A stretch of DNA of 64,000 bases from NCBI GenBank assembly GCA_900105225.1, contig LT629764.1:632098-696097 (forward strand), written 5' to 3'. Below the pieces are notes generated by a model that was given only the letters and a program-made list of their open reading frames with translations, did no database searches and was not told the DNA's origin. A program made the translations under genes and the position numbers. Numbering within the stretch: the first letter of the stretch is position 1; each line of letters begins with the position of its first letter. Positions 8,333 through 16,838 of this stretch are shown here, one piece after another. This DNA is from Paenibacillaceae bacterium GAS479. Its GTDB lineage: Bacteria; Bacillota; Bacilli; Paenibacillales; Paenibacillaceae.

Positions 8333-9004
8333 TCAAGATCTTTTAAAGTATTTCCCCTTCAGTTCCTCAGTCAGCTGTTCCAAATGCCCGTCTTGAATGA
8401 GATACAATCTATCGCAGAGTGTTTCCAGATCCTCGTAGTTATGGCTCGTGAGCAAGATCGTTTTGTTCTCTTGTTTGAGCCGGAGAATGATTTCCTTCAT
8501 ATCGTTGTAGGTCTGATAATCCAGCGCATTGAATGGCTCGTCCAGGACAAGAATATCCTGACCTTCCATGATGGCTTGCGCAATGCCGAGCTTTTGCTTC
8601 ATTCCAAGGGAATAATCGGCTACTTTTGTTTTGAGATCAGGATTCAGTCCTACAAGCTGCATCGCTTTGACAATCTCTGTGCGGCCAATTTTTCGCTTAA
8701 TGTCTGCAAGAAACTTTAAATTTTTGAAGCCGCTGTAAATGCCAATATAACCTGGAGAATTAATAAATATGCCGATGTCCTCTGGAAAATCAACATCTTT
8801 ACCCAGATGTTTGTTGCGCACGAAAACATGCCCTTGATCCGGGGCCGTAAATCCGCAAATGATTTTAAACAAAATCGATTTTCCACTCCCGTTTGCGCCA
8901 ACAATTCCAATAGTAGAGCCTTTTGCAACTTCCAATTGAATATGGGATAAAACGGTTATTCCATTATAGGCTTTGGATACGCCTGCCACTTTGATTTCAG
9001 CCAT
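8333..9004 (-). CDS. ABC transporter ATP-binding protein
   Basis: A 223-residue single ATPase domain: Walker A GANGSGKS, signature YSLGMKQK, Walker B ILVLDEP, and the switch histidine in LLTSHN. The sequence is of the CcmA/NatA exporter class rather than an importer class. It is the last gene of a group with two large permeases (24 and about 1600 bases upstream), so it should power that exporter. The regulator and kinase just upstream probably control the set. The substrate (antimicrobial peptide, cation or drug) cannot be told from the sequence. Confidence 0.92.
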   Translation of the reverse strand: MAEIKVAGVSKAYNGITVLSHIQLEVAKGSTIGIVGANGSGKSILFKIICGFTAPDQGHVFVRNKHLGKDVDFPEDIGIFINSPGYIGIYSGFKNLKFLADIKRKIGRTEIVKAMQLVGLNPDLKTKVADYSLGMKQKLGIAQAIMEGQDILVLDEPFNALDYQTYNDMKEIILRLKQENKTILLTSHNYEDLETLCDRLYLIQDGHLEQLTEELKGKYFKRS

Positions 9005-9028
9005 ATTGCGTCACCTCATCATCTATAT

Positions 9029-10582
9029 TTAGTTGAATCGTTTCTTAAACCCGGCCAGAAGGACGTAAAACGTCCAAATGGCTGCTAGTCCTGTAAGCAT
9101 CATGGCAATGAAACTCCCGGAAAGGCTCTGATTAGACTCCACTGAGAATGATGCATGTTGTGCAAGACTGGACATCCCTACCGGAACATAGCGTACCCAT
9201 GAGAAAGGCAGCAAATAGAGGCCAAACATCATTAACACACTGACATAACCAGCTACAGCCTGACGGGTGAACAGAAACACAACGAACAAGATCAGAAACT
9301 GGACTAACAGGTCAAGCATCCTCATACCGGCGGAATAAAATAATATCTCAATAACACTTCGATCGACATTCGCAATGAATGTAATTCCTCCCGAAGGCAA
9401 ATTCGCAAATGATGCGATCAGCAGACTTGCCCCTGCAAGCAGAAGGACATAACCAAACAGGAACATAACGCAGGTGTTAACGATAGAAACTGCCCAATGC
9501 CGCTTGGAGCGCAAACGAATCGTGAGCATCATGTTATGATCCCTTTTTTCATTTTCAAGAAACATCGCCAACAAATAGATCGGTAGTGTGTGGATTAGAA
9601 TCATCATTGTAAAATCCATCGCTTGGAAGTAACCGTGTCCATGCCCCCAAAAAACATAAAGCAAGTAATCCTCAACGGTGCTGTTAGGCATTGAGCGTAG
9701 CTGAATCAGCTTCCATAGACAAAACAAGCAGACAATGAAGACAAGCACAATTAGATTTCTTGAAGCATATAACCGAGTTAAGTAATAAAATGTGATGCCT
9801 CTCGGCAATGATAATCGCAAATTCCAAACCGGGCGTTTATTCCAGTATTTACGGATAAAAAACACAATAACAGCGATCATGATCGCTAGCGAAATGAAGC
9901 TTATCTGCAAGGCATAGGGGTAATTCAGATTGTACATAAAAATAATATAATTATTGATGAAAAAGAACGGAATACGGGTCAGCCCCTGTATCTTAGATTT
10001 CATGCCAATGATCATTAGCGCGTACAGCGAAATCGTCATTAAAGCGACTTTTCTTTTTTCAAAAAAATGATGCAGGGTCAAAAATACGTTAGCAAGCACG
10101 CTTAATCCCAAAATCATGTAAATTACGGAAACGACAGTAGCTTGCCATGGGTAACGGAAATATTCGCTGAAGAGCTGCAAAACGATGAGTGAGGGATCGG
10201 CCGGATCAGGGATAGGAAATGCCGGACCCGCTGGAAGCCCGATTCCGATCACGAGGATCACGAGAAGCTGGATGAGAACAAAAATGGACATGTTAACCGT
10301 CATAGCTGCCGCCTTTATCGCGAAATACCGAGCATAGCTGCTTATGCGAATCAGCACATAGTCCATGTCATCTTCCAGCTGATGATAGACCATATAGAAA
10401 AACATAAGAGCCATAAAAAAAGTTAAATAATAGTGATTCGAAATCATCGATAACACGAAATTATCGTAGGAATAAGAAAAATCTTTTCGTTCTGACAAGC
10501 TGACCAATGCACATACTACCGCCAAAAAAAGCAGTTTTACGGATAGGAAGCGATTGATATCCCGAAAAAAAATAGCTTTCAT
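9029..10582 (-). CDS. ABC transporter permease, large
   Basis: A 517-residue integral membrane protein with about twelve hydrophobic segments in two similar halves, separated by a basic cytoplasmic loop (RKYWNKRPVWNLRLSLP). It lacks an importer EAA loop, as expected for an ABC-2-type exporter. It lies between the smaller permease (10 bases upstream) and the ATPase (24 bases downstream), all on one strand. No close family name is recognised. The coding sequence is visibly AT-richer than the polA and iron regions on either side. Confidence 0.82.
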   Translation of the reverse strand: MKAIFFRDINRFLSVKLLFLAVVCALVSLSERKDFSYSYDNFVLSMISNHYYLTFFMALMFFYMVYHQLEDDMDYVLIRISSYARYFAIKAAAMTVNMSIFVLIQLLVILVIGIGLPAGPAFPIPDPADPSLIVLQLFSEYFRYPWQATVVSVIYMILGLSVLANVFLTLHHFFEKRKVALMTISLYALMIIGMKSKIQGLTRIPFFFINNYIIFMYNLNYPYALQISFISLAIMIAVIVFFIRKYWNKRPVWNLRLSLPRGITFYYLTRLYASRNLIVLVFIVCLFCLWKLIQLRSMPNSTVEDYLLYVFWGHGHGYFQAMDFTMMILIHTLPIYLLAMFLENEKRDHNMMLTIRLRSKRHWAVSIVNTCVMFLFGYVLLLAGASLLIASFANLPSGGITFIANVDRSVIEILFYSAGMRMLDLLVQFLILFVVFLFTRQAVAGYVSVLMMFGLYLLPFSWVRYVPVGMSSLAQHASFSVESNQSLSGSFIAMMLTGLAAIWTFYVLLAGFKKRFN

Positions 10583-10592
10583 ACGATCCCCC

Positions 10593-11390
10593 TTAAGACG
10601 GATAGACCGTATATTTTTTAACTTTGCTAAAATAGAAAGCTATCAAAGCAATGAACAACAAGGCCAGAAGCGGGCCGACAAACAATGGATAATAGCCAAG
10701 CTTTCCTTCATCAAATTGTTCAGGATTGAAGCTGTAGTAAAGACGATAATATATGAGGCGGAAAGCGTTTAGTGTGAAATTCTCTAACATTGCATAAATA
10801 AACGGACCTGTCAAAATAACAAAAATATTTCTCAGATACAGCGACAATACAAAACCCATGGTGGCCATAATGGCGGACAAAAGTCCTTGCCAGATGCTTA
10901 TCATTAAGCCGTATACTAGCGGGTAATTCACAAACATGGAGCCTTGGAAATGTTGAAGCTCTAGGCTAGGCATAGCCTTGCCTGTTTCAGGATTAATCAA
11001 GCTATAAAACGGAGTAATATCCGGTTTAATGTAAAGAGCCGTAATAATGCCAACCATCATAGAAACGAACATAATTAAAAAGGAGCTGGACGATACAACG
11101 ATCCATTTGGACCATAAATAACGGCTTTTATTTACTCTCGGCAAGGTGTACATCAAAAACTGGTCCCTTCGCTCGAAATACATCAGCCAGCACACCGGAA
11201 TCACAGAAATCAAAGGAAACAAAAAAATAATAAAGGGTATGCCAACCTCCCAAGCTTCCAAATCATGTTCAAGAGAATAGCTTTGATACAGCGTCCCGGT
11301 CAGAATCGAAACCGTTAAGGTTAAAATAAGAAGCGTCCCTAAAACAGACCATTTCAATTTATTCCATTCGAGCAGAAGCAAATTTCTCAT
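10593..11390 (-). CDS. ABC transporter permease, small
   Basis: A 265-residue membrane protein with about six hydrophobic segments and an N-terminal MRNLLLLEWNKLKW, typical of ABC-2 permeases. The frame runs further upstream, but AGGAGG six bases before ATG 11390 fixes this start. It is the first gene of the exporter set and follows the kinase gene across a strong inverted repeat. Co-occurrence with a LytTR/AgrC-like pair recalls peptide-responsive exporter modules; that link is inference. Confidence 0.85.
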   Translation of the reverse strand: MRNLLLLEWNKLKWSVLGTLLILTLTVSILTGTLYQSYSLEHDLEAWEVGIPFIIFLFPLISVIPVCWLMYFERRDQFLMYTLPRVNKSRYLWSKWIVVSSSSFLIMFVSMMVGIITALYIKPDITPFYSLINPETGKAMPSLELQHFQGSMFVNYPLVYGLMISIWQGLLSAIMATMGFVLSLYLRNIFVILTGPFIYAMLENFTLNAFRLIYYRLYYSFNPEQFDEGKLGYYPLFVGPLLALLFIALIAFYFSKVKKYTVYPS

Positions 11391-11490
11391 AAGCAACCTC
11401 CTGTAAGTTTCAAAAGCAAGCCCATCAAGGGATTGAGCTTGCATGACTACTATAAGCCCGCCCATTTACAATCTTCAATAGATTATGAAC

Positions 11491-11544
11491 AAACAAGGGT
11501 TTTACAGGAATGAACGTTTTTTCGTTCCTGTAAAACCCTTGTTT
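11491..11544 (-). terminator. 20-bp perfect inverted repeat between kinase and permease genes
   Basis: AAACAAGGGTTTTACAGGAA is repeated as its exact reverse complement 14 bases later. On the minus strand it follows the kinase stop by 12 bases and ends in TTTGTTTG, so it can terminate the regulator-kinase transcript. Read-through into the exporter genes would be attenuated, or those genes have their own promoter between 11391 and 11490. Confidence 0.75.
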
Positions 11545-11556
11545 ATACTGACTTTT

Positions 11557-12882
11557 TTATGGAATCAACACACCAATAGAAATATAGGATACACCAGATC
11601 GCTCGGTGTTTCGGGTCAAAATCCTCCCTTTTTGCCAGGCTACTATTTGCTGAACATTATACAATCCATACCCTCTTGATCCATTCACGATGTTCTTGGT
11701 CGTGTGCCCCATTGCAAACATCTGCATAAACTCGGTATTTGATCGATGAGCAAAAGGATTCAACACACTGATCTCGGTCATAGAATCGCTCTCTGCTCGC
11801 TGTACAAAAAGGATAATCTCATCACCAGGAAAAGAAGCTTCAATCGCGTTATCCACCAGAACCCCTATTATTTCCAGAATTTGATGCTCATCTGTTGCCA
11901 TAGGGCTGAAAAGAGCGTGGATACGAGTGGTCAAGGTCATTTTTTTCAATTCGGCCATCTTCATTTTTGTATACAGAAAACCGCCGATTACTTTGCTATC
12001 AATCTGCAAAATTTCGCGCACATCAATCTGCATCATAATGTCCTTTGTGTACGCCGTAATTTGTGAGCGCGCCTCTGGGAGGGTGAGCGAGGTTTCCACG
12101 ATACTATGAATCGCCAGCAGCTTATTATGGAATTCATGCTGTCTCGCCCGCACCTCAGATACAAGGTCGTCGATTACGGGAAGATATTGCTCAATGGCGG
12201 AGAATCTTGTTTCTTGACGAGACCTTTTATTTTGTTCATAAATAATCCAAATGTTCATGCTTATTACAAGTGAGAATACGATAAGAATAAACCATAAATT
12301 CTCTAACACAAAAGTGGTCTCGAAGTTTGAATAAACTATAATTGCAAGCACGGCAAGGGAAGACTGAATCAACATGATTTTCGTAAATACGCCGCTAAAA
12401 TTAGCAAGAAAACCAGTACCTCGCTTGATAATGAGTACATAATACAATATTGTGGCTAACAGTATGGTAAGAATTCGCTGGAAATAAGGAAATGAACTTG
12501 CATGGATATCAAAAAAAAGCCCTGTTGCAGCTATGCTGAAGGTACGCAGTAGAATCCAGATCTGCAAACTCAGCAACGTGACGACAACCACTTTCATATT
12601 GGATAATGGCCGGATAAACGTACTGTTCAGAATAGCAACGCCAAACAATAAATAATTCAAATATATCGGGTTGTTTACCGGCAATAAATCAAAGTTGTTT
12701 ACTTCAAGGCCTGCAAAAATATCTGAATTGCTTGAAAGACGAATTCGAAGAAATAAACATAGCCCATGGAACCACAGGAACCATAAAATGACGCTTCTTT
12801 TTATCCCAATAGAGTGCCCTGCCAATGCATAACAGAGAAAAAGCATGATGAACGTATCGAGTAAAACTTGAACATAAATCAT
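11557..12882 (-). CDS. AgrC/CitA-like sensor histidine kinase
   Basis: A 441-residue protein with an N-terminal half of about six transmembrane helices (1-215) and a cytoplasmic kinase of the HPK10-like class. His249 in RARQHEFHNKL is the likely phosphorylation site; the ATPase domain shows VLVDNAIEAS (N box) and SRGYGLYNVQQIV (G box). The multi-helix sensor is the type that perceives peptides or membrane states. Its ATG overlaps the stop of the upstream LytTR regulator by four bases (ATGA), so the two form one signalling unit. Confidence 0.9.
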   Translation of the reverse strand: MIYVQVLLDTFIMLFLCYALAGHSIGIKRSVILWFLWFHGLCLFLRIRLSSNSDIFAGLEVNNFDLLPVNNPIYLNYLLFGVAILNSTFIRPLSNMKVVVVTLLSLQIWILLRTFSIAATGLFFDIHASSFPYFQRILTILLATILYYVLIIKRGTGFLANFSGVFTKIMLIQSSLAVLAIIVYSNFETTFVLENLWFILIVFSLVISMNIWIIYEQNKRSRQETRFSAIEQYLPVIDDLVSEVRARQHEFHNKLLAIHSIVETSLTLPEARSQITAYTKDIMMQIDVREILQIDSKVIGGFLYTKMKMAELKKMTLTTRIHALFSPMATDEHQILEIIGVLVDNAIEASFPGDEIILFVQRAESDSMTEISVLNPFAHRSNTEFMQMFAMGHTTKNIVNGSRGYGLYNVQQIVAWQKGRILTRNTERSGVSYISIGVLIP

Positions 12883-13607
12883 TGTCCACCTCTATTTAAC
12901 AGGAGGTCTTTATATTTATGTCCAATGGGGATGGGCTGGGATATGCCCGCTAATTCTACCAAACCTTCCGTTTTATCGATTTTAGTCATGTAGGATGTAT
13001 TAATGATGTAGCTCTTATGGCATTGGACAAATGAATGATCATCCAACAGCTCAACCATTTTTTTTAGAGATAATCCTGAAATTCTATCCGATTTCACTTG
13101 ATCTTCACTCGTTTTCAAATGAAGCTCCAGGTTTTTCCCAAAAGACTCCACATATACGATTCGCTCAAGCTCGTATTCAAAAATATAACTTTTCTGCTCA
13201 ATTCGTAGCGTTTTTTTCCTTTGATCAAGATCAAGATGTTGGCTGTAACGAATCGTGTCACGCAGCAAATCTATAACCTCTTCCTTGGTGAAGGGTTTGA
13301 TGAGAAAGCTATAACATTTTATTTCCCGGAAAGCCGTGAGCTCCTCATTGGCCAACGCTGTAGCAAAAATGATCGGGGTATAGCTGTATTGATCCATGGC
13401 TCGTAATTGATGCGCCAGTTGGGTCCCTTTATAATCCGCTAACTGAATATCCAAAATGAACAGATCTATCACTTCCTGCCGAGCGATATTTAAAGCTTCA
13501 CCTGACTGGACGGCAGTTATCGTCCGGATAGAGCTGTCTATCTCGTGCACACAGGAGAGCATCAATTTTGTAATGTGGGGATCATCCTCCACGATCAGAA
13601 TGTTCAA
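12879..13607 (-). CDS. LytTR-family response regulator
   Basis: Residues 1-120 form a receiver domain with the acidic pair ED(D) near 7-9, phospho-acceptor Asp53 in ILDIQ, and a conserved Lys in LIKPFT; residues about 138-240 form a LytTR DNA-binding domain (FEYELERIVYVES, FVQCHKSYIIN). A longer frame to 13658 has no ribosome site. The TTG at 13607 is preceded by AAGGAAGGA eight bases away and starts the receiver domain exactly (MNILIVEDD), so it is preferred. It is the first gene of the pair with the AgrC-like kinase. Confidence 0.9.
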   Translation of the reverse strand: MNILIVEDDPHITKLMLSCVHEIDSSIRTITAVQSGEALNIARQEVIDLFILDIQLADYKGTQLAHQLRAMDQYSYTPIIFATALANEELTAFREIKCYSFLIKPFTKEEVIDLLRDTIRYSQHLDLDQRKKTLRIEQKSYIFEYELERIVYVESFGKNLELHLKTSEDQVKSDRISGLSLKKMVELLDDHSFVQCHKSYIINTSYMTKIDKTEGLVELAGISQPIPIGHKYKDLLLNRGGQ

Positions 13608-13730
13608 GGGGCAATCCTTCCTTCCTCTAGGTGTTTCTCTATACGCAACTCCCCCCATTATTTATAATTTATGGAATAGAAGCAAGTTGGTCGAGCCTAG
13701 CATTCCGTGCGCACTAACCGTAACTCACCT

Positions 13731-13961
13731 CTCCACTAACTGGATTTCGAGCGCAGGAAGACACTCGGAGACCCTAACGGATCTCAGAAGCGCTATTTGA
13801 CCGGAAATGATGATATTGAGATTCTAGCAGATCTGAGAAGCGTTATTCCTCGATAATATCGACTTTTTGGAGCCCCAGGGGTCAAATAAGCTCTCTCAGT
13901 TCCGTTAGCTCAGAAAACGAGCCCATCTGTTATGAATAACGTTTCTGAGTTCCGTTAGCAA
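13731..13961 (-). repeat. Four-unit intergenic repeat, copy 1 (inverted)
   Basis: The 450-base gap between the LytTR regulator and the ankyrin-IsdG gene contains four related units of about 26-34 bases: 13771-13804 and 13821-13852 in one orientation, 13878-13911 and 13936-13960 in the other. The core is close to GCTAACGGAACTGAGA plus AGCGTTATT. A terminal tag ACTAACTGGATTTCGAGCGC lies at 13736-13755. Read on the minus strand, order and tag match copies 2 and 3. No gene is seen in the gap. Confidence 0.85.
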
Positions 13962-14060
13962 TAGGCGGGCATATAGAAAAAAAGAAAAGGATTGAGTCTC
14001 AGATATCCATCTGAAAACTCTATCCTTTACTACGGCCTTATTACGCAGCCGCTTAGTTAA

Positions 14061-14966
14061 TTAAGCTTGCTCAGCCGCCGCCGTTTCCGGCAAATGGGAA
14101 GCTGCTACCCGGTAGATCGTTACGTTGTTACCGATGACCGGTCCGCTACCTTCTCCGCCGGCTGGACGTCCATGCGCGGAGCCATGTCCGTGACCGCCTG
14201 CCGCAGGGGTCGAAGCACCCGCGCTGCCATTTGAAGCTGCTTGTTCTCCGTGCGCAGCAGGTTTGTTCTCAGAACGGGACTGCTCCGACGGTGCTTCAGT
14301 TGATTCCGGACGGCGAGCATGCGCACCGCGGAAGGAATCGCTGGATGCCCAAGCTTCAAAGTCAGCCTTGGAGCGCCAAGTCGTACAAACGCGGATCTCC
14401 TCTTCCGTGTCCGACAGCTTGCCATGAAGCACATCCATGCGGATGAAGCCTTCGAAGGTATGTACACTTTTCGGCTTTGCGAAACGCTCAAGCACCGCTT
14501 CTGCATATCCCGCTTTAACGAGAATGCGATTCTCGATAAGCATCGGATCTTCCGATTCTGCAGGCTTCCCTTCATTCAAAAGCCCCTTAATATAAGCTGC
14601 GACATGAGCCGCTTCAGGACCGCCCATCAGCGCATGCTGATGCAGCGTAATACCATGCGGACCTTTCGCGTGCAGCTGAGACGGATGGCGCTGAAGCACC
14701 GAGCGTACCAGCTCTAGCTCGCCGAGCATCGCTGCTCCGAAGGGATCAAGCCGCGCGCCTTGCTCCAGCAGCCAGTTCAAAATATCCTTGCGTCCGGTAT
14801 GAGCCGCAGCTCCCGCTGCCGTTTCCCAGTCGCCACCGCCCCAGTTCATAGCTGCATGAAGCAGCCCAGGCTCTTCCTTCAATAATTCCTGTACCCGATC
14901 GAGGTCGCTATGCGCCGCTCCTACAAATGCCCGGACAAGCTCCGGATTCAATGCTTTTTCTGACAT
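14061..14966 (-). CDS. Ankyrin-repeat / IsdG-type haem-degrading monooxygenase fusion
   Basis: Residues about 5-125 are ankyrin-like repeats (DLDRVQELLKEEPGLLHAA, then GRKDILNWLLEQGARLD). Residues 143-217 follow S. aureus IsdG closely: ENRILVKAG, FEGFIRMDVL, TTWRSKADFEAW and SFRGAHA, keeping the catalytic triad as Asn146, Trp197 and His216. A Gly/Ser/His-rich insert (about 218-273) then interrupts the domain before its last strand (GPVIGNNVTIYRV). It should cleave haem to release iron, as IsdG proteins do. It is the last gene of a Fur-box operon with a metal/haem-type ABC importer, 15 bases after the ATPase gene. The ankyrin part may tether it to a partner; that is inference. Confidence 0.88.
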   Translation of the reverse strand: MSEKALNPELVRAFVGAAHSDLDRVQELLKEEPGLLHAAMNWGGGDWETAAGAAAHTGRKDILNWLLEQGARLDPFGAAMLGELELVRSVLQRHPSQLHAKGPHGITLHQHALMGGPEAAHVAAYIKGLLNEGKPAESEDPMLIENRILVKAGYAEAVLERFAKPKSVHTFEGFIRMDVLHGKLSDTEEEIRVCTTWRSKADFEAWASSDSFRGAHARRPESTEAPSEQSRSENKPAAHGEQAASNGSAGASTPAAGGHGHGSAHGRPAGGEGSGPVIGNNVTIYRVAASHLPETAAAEQA

Positions 14967-14981
14967 CTAATCTTCCTCCAA

Positions 14982-15812
14982 TTAACTCATTATTTCCTGC
15001 AGATTGGGCTGTTTCTTATGCAACTGTTCCAGTGAGACTGAGCGCTCCGCCTGAAAGCTCGGGATGCCGTCCACGATACGGATTGTCCCCTCCACACCGA
15101 ACACTTCCCGGAAAAAAGAAGCTGTAAACAGCTCAAGCGGCCGGCCCTGCGCGGCAACCTTTCCATCCTTGACGGCAATGAGCCGGTCGCAATAACGCGC
15201 GGCTTGGTTCAAATCATGGAGCACCGTTACAACGGTAATGCCTTCATCACGATTGAGCCTGCGCACCAGTTCCATCAACTCCAGTTGATGAGCAATGTCC
15301 AGGTAAGTGGCTGGCTCATCCAGCAGCAGCACAGACGGTGTCTGGGCAATAGCCATGGCGAGCCATGCCCGCTGTCTTTCCCCGCCCGATAGCGCGGGCA
15401 GCTGGCGATGCTGGAGCTGTTCAAGCGAAGCAGCGGCAATCGCCCAGTCAACGATACGTTCATGAGCTTCTGCGGTGCCGTCCTGGTACCATTTCAAATG
15501 GGGATGGCGTCCCTTACGGATGAGCTCACGCACGGTCACCTCCAGCATGGACTCTTGAGTCTGCGCCAGCATCGCGATGCGCCTTGCCGCTTCTTTAGGT
15601 GGGATCGTCGCAAGATCGGCTCCATCAAGCAGCGCCTTGCCGCCTTCCGGCTTGACCAGCCGGGCCAGCATGCGAAGCACCGTTGATTTGCCAGATCCAT
15701 TCGGTCCGATAATGCCTACCCACTCTCCGGGATTCACGCTCAGATCAATGCCGTGCACAACGGGGCGATCTCCGTAACTCAATTTCAGCGCTTCTCCTGA
15801 AATCCGGCTCAT
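14982..15812 (-). CDS. Iron/haem ABC transporter ATP-binding protein
   Basis: A 276-residue FecE/HmuV-type ATPase: Walker A GPNGSGKST, Q loop with AQTQE, signature LSGGERQRAW, Walker B LLLDEPATYLDI and switch HDLNQ. Its ATG overlaps the permease stop (ATGA). It powers import through the adjacent FecCD-type permease. The downstream haem-degrading fusion gene makes haem the likeliest substrate, although ferric siderophores use the same family. Confidence 0.93.
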   Translation of the reverse strand: MSRISGEALKLSYGDRPVVHGIDLSVNPGEWVGIIGPNGSGKSTVLRMLARLVKPEGGKALLDGADLATIPPKEAARRIAMLAQTQESMLEVTVRELIRKGRHPHLKWYQDGTAEAHERIVDWAIAAASLEQLQHRQLPALSGGERQRAWLAMAIAQTPSVLLLDEPATYLDIAHQLELMELVRRLNRDEGITVVTVLHDLNQAARYCDRLIAVKDGKVAAQGRPLELFTASFFREVFGVEGTIRIVDGIPSFQAERSVSLEQLHKKQPNLQEIMS

Positions 15813-16837
15813 TGCTTGGCCCCCTTCCGAAGCAGATAGAGGAAGAATGGCGCCCCGAACAGCGCGAGCAGAATGCCAACCGGGAACTCAATTGGATCAA
15901 AAAGCGTACGAGCAGCTGTGTCAGCAAAAGTGACCAGTGCAGCCCCACCGAGTGCCGATACCGGCATCAAAATGCGGTAATCAGCCCCGACCAGCAGTCG
16001 TGCAATATGCGGCACGACGAGACCGACAAACCCAACCATACCAGCTTGGCTAATCGCCGAGCCTGCTAAAAAAGCAGCGACCGCGACGATGATCAGACGG
16101 TACATCTCAACGCGCACCCCGAGCAGCTTAGCAGCATCATCACCGAGGGCGAGCAGGTTAGCCGGCTTGATAAGCAGCAACGCGGCAAGCAGTCCTGCCA
16201 GCGTATAGGGCAGCAGCGTGTCCGCATGCGGCCAGCTCCTACCGTTCAAGCTGCCGCTCATCCAAGGCAGTACAGACTGAACCTTTTCACTATTCAAAAT
16301 CATCAATGCAGACATCGCAGCTCCGAGCAGCGAGTTAACCGCTACCCCGGCCAAAATCAACCGGATCGGTGAAGCTCCGCCTTTCCAGGCGAGCAGATAG
16401 ATGACCGCGCTTGCTGCCAATGCACCGATGAATGCGGCTGCAGGAAGCAGTGCAATCTGCACGGGGAACAAAATCATGATCGTCACAGCGGCAACGCCCC
16501 CACCAGCCGAAACGCCAATAATGCCGGGATCGGACAGCGGATTACGGAACACGCCCTGTAGCAATGCTCCGGATAATCCGAGGCAACAACCGACCATAAG
16601 CCCGGTCAACACACGCGGCAATCGCAGATTCCAGACAATCTGCCACGCTTCCGTGTCGGTCCGGTGCAGCAAAGCGTTCCAAACCTCGCTTACTGGAATC
16701 CGAATGGATCCCAGCGCGAGGCCGAACAATACGCTTGCCAGCAGCAGTCCCGCTGTCGTTAAGAGCACGATCAGATTACGTGCCGCTGCTGGCCGCCGCG
16801 ACCGCTTCAGCTCGGCCGGCGACAGAACAGCCGCCAT
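15809..16837 (-). CDS. FecCD-family iron/haem ABC transporter permease
   Basis: A 342-residue protein with about ten hydrophobic segments and the family motifs GSIRIPVSEV near the N-terminus, LRLPRVLTGLMVGCCLGLSG, and GFVGLVVPHIAR in the second half. Only one permease gene is present, so it should act as a homodimer with the ATPase. The gene begins one base after the binding-protein stop and overlaps the ATPase start, so the importer genes are tightly coupled. Confidence 0.94.
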   Translation of the reverse strand: MAAVLSPAELKRSRRPAAARNLIVLLTTAGLLLASVLFGLALGSIRIPVSEVWNALLHRTDTEAWQIVWNLRLPRVLTGLMVGCCLGLSGALLQGVFRNPLSDPGIIGVSAGGGVAAVTIMILFPVQIALLPAAAFIGALAASAVIYLLAWKGGASPIRLILAGVAVNSLLGAAMSALMILNSEKVQSVLPWMSGSLNGRSWPHADTLLPYTLAGLLAALLLIKPANLLALGDDAAKLLGVRVEMYRLIIVAVAAFLAGSAISQAGMVGFVGLVVPHIARLLVGADYRILMPVSALGGAALVTFADTAARTLFDPIEFPVGILLALFGAPFFLYLLRKGAKQ

Positions 16838-16838
16838 A

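Noticed and set aside
8333-13607. BceRS-BceAB-type antibiotic resistance module
   Set aside because: The regulator is LytTR, the kinase is the AgrC-like multi-helix type, and the permeases lack the large extracellular domain of BceB.
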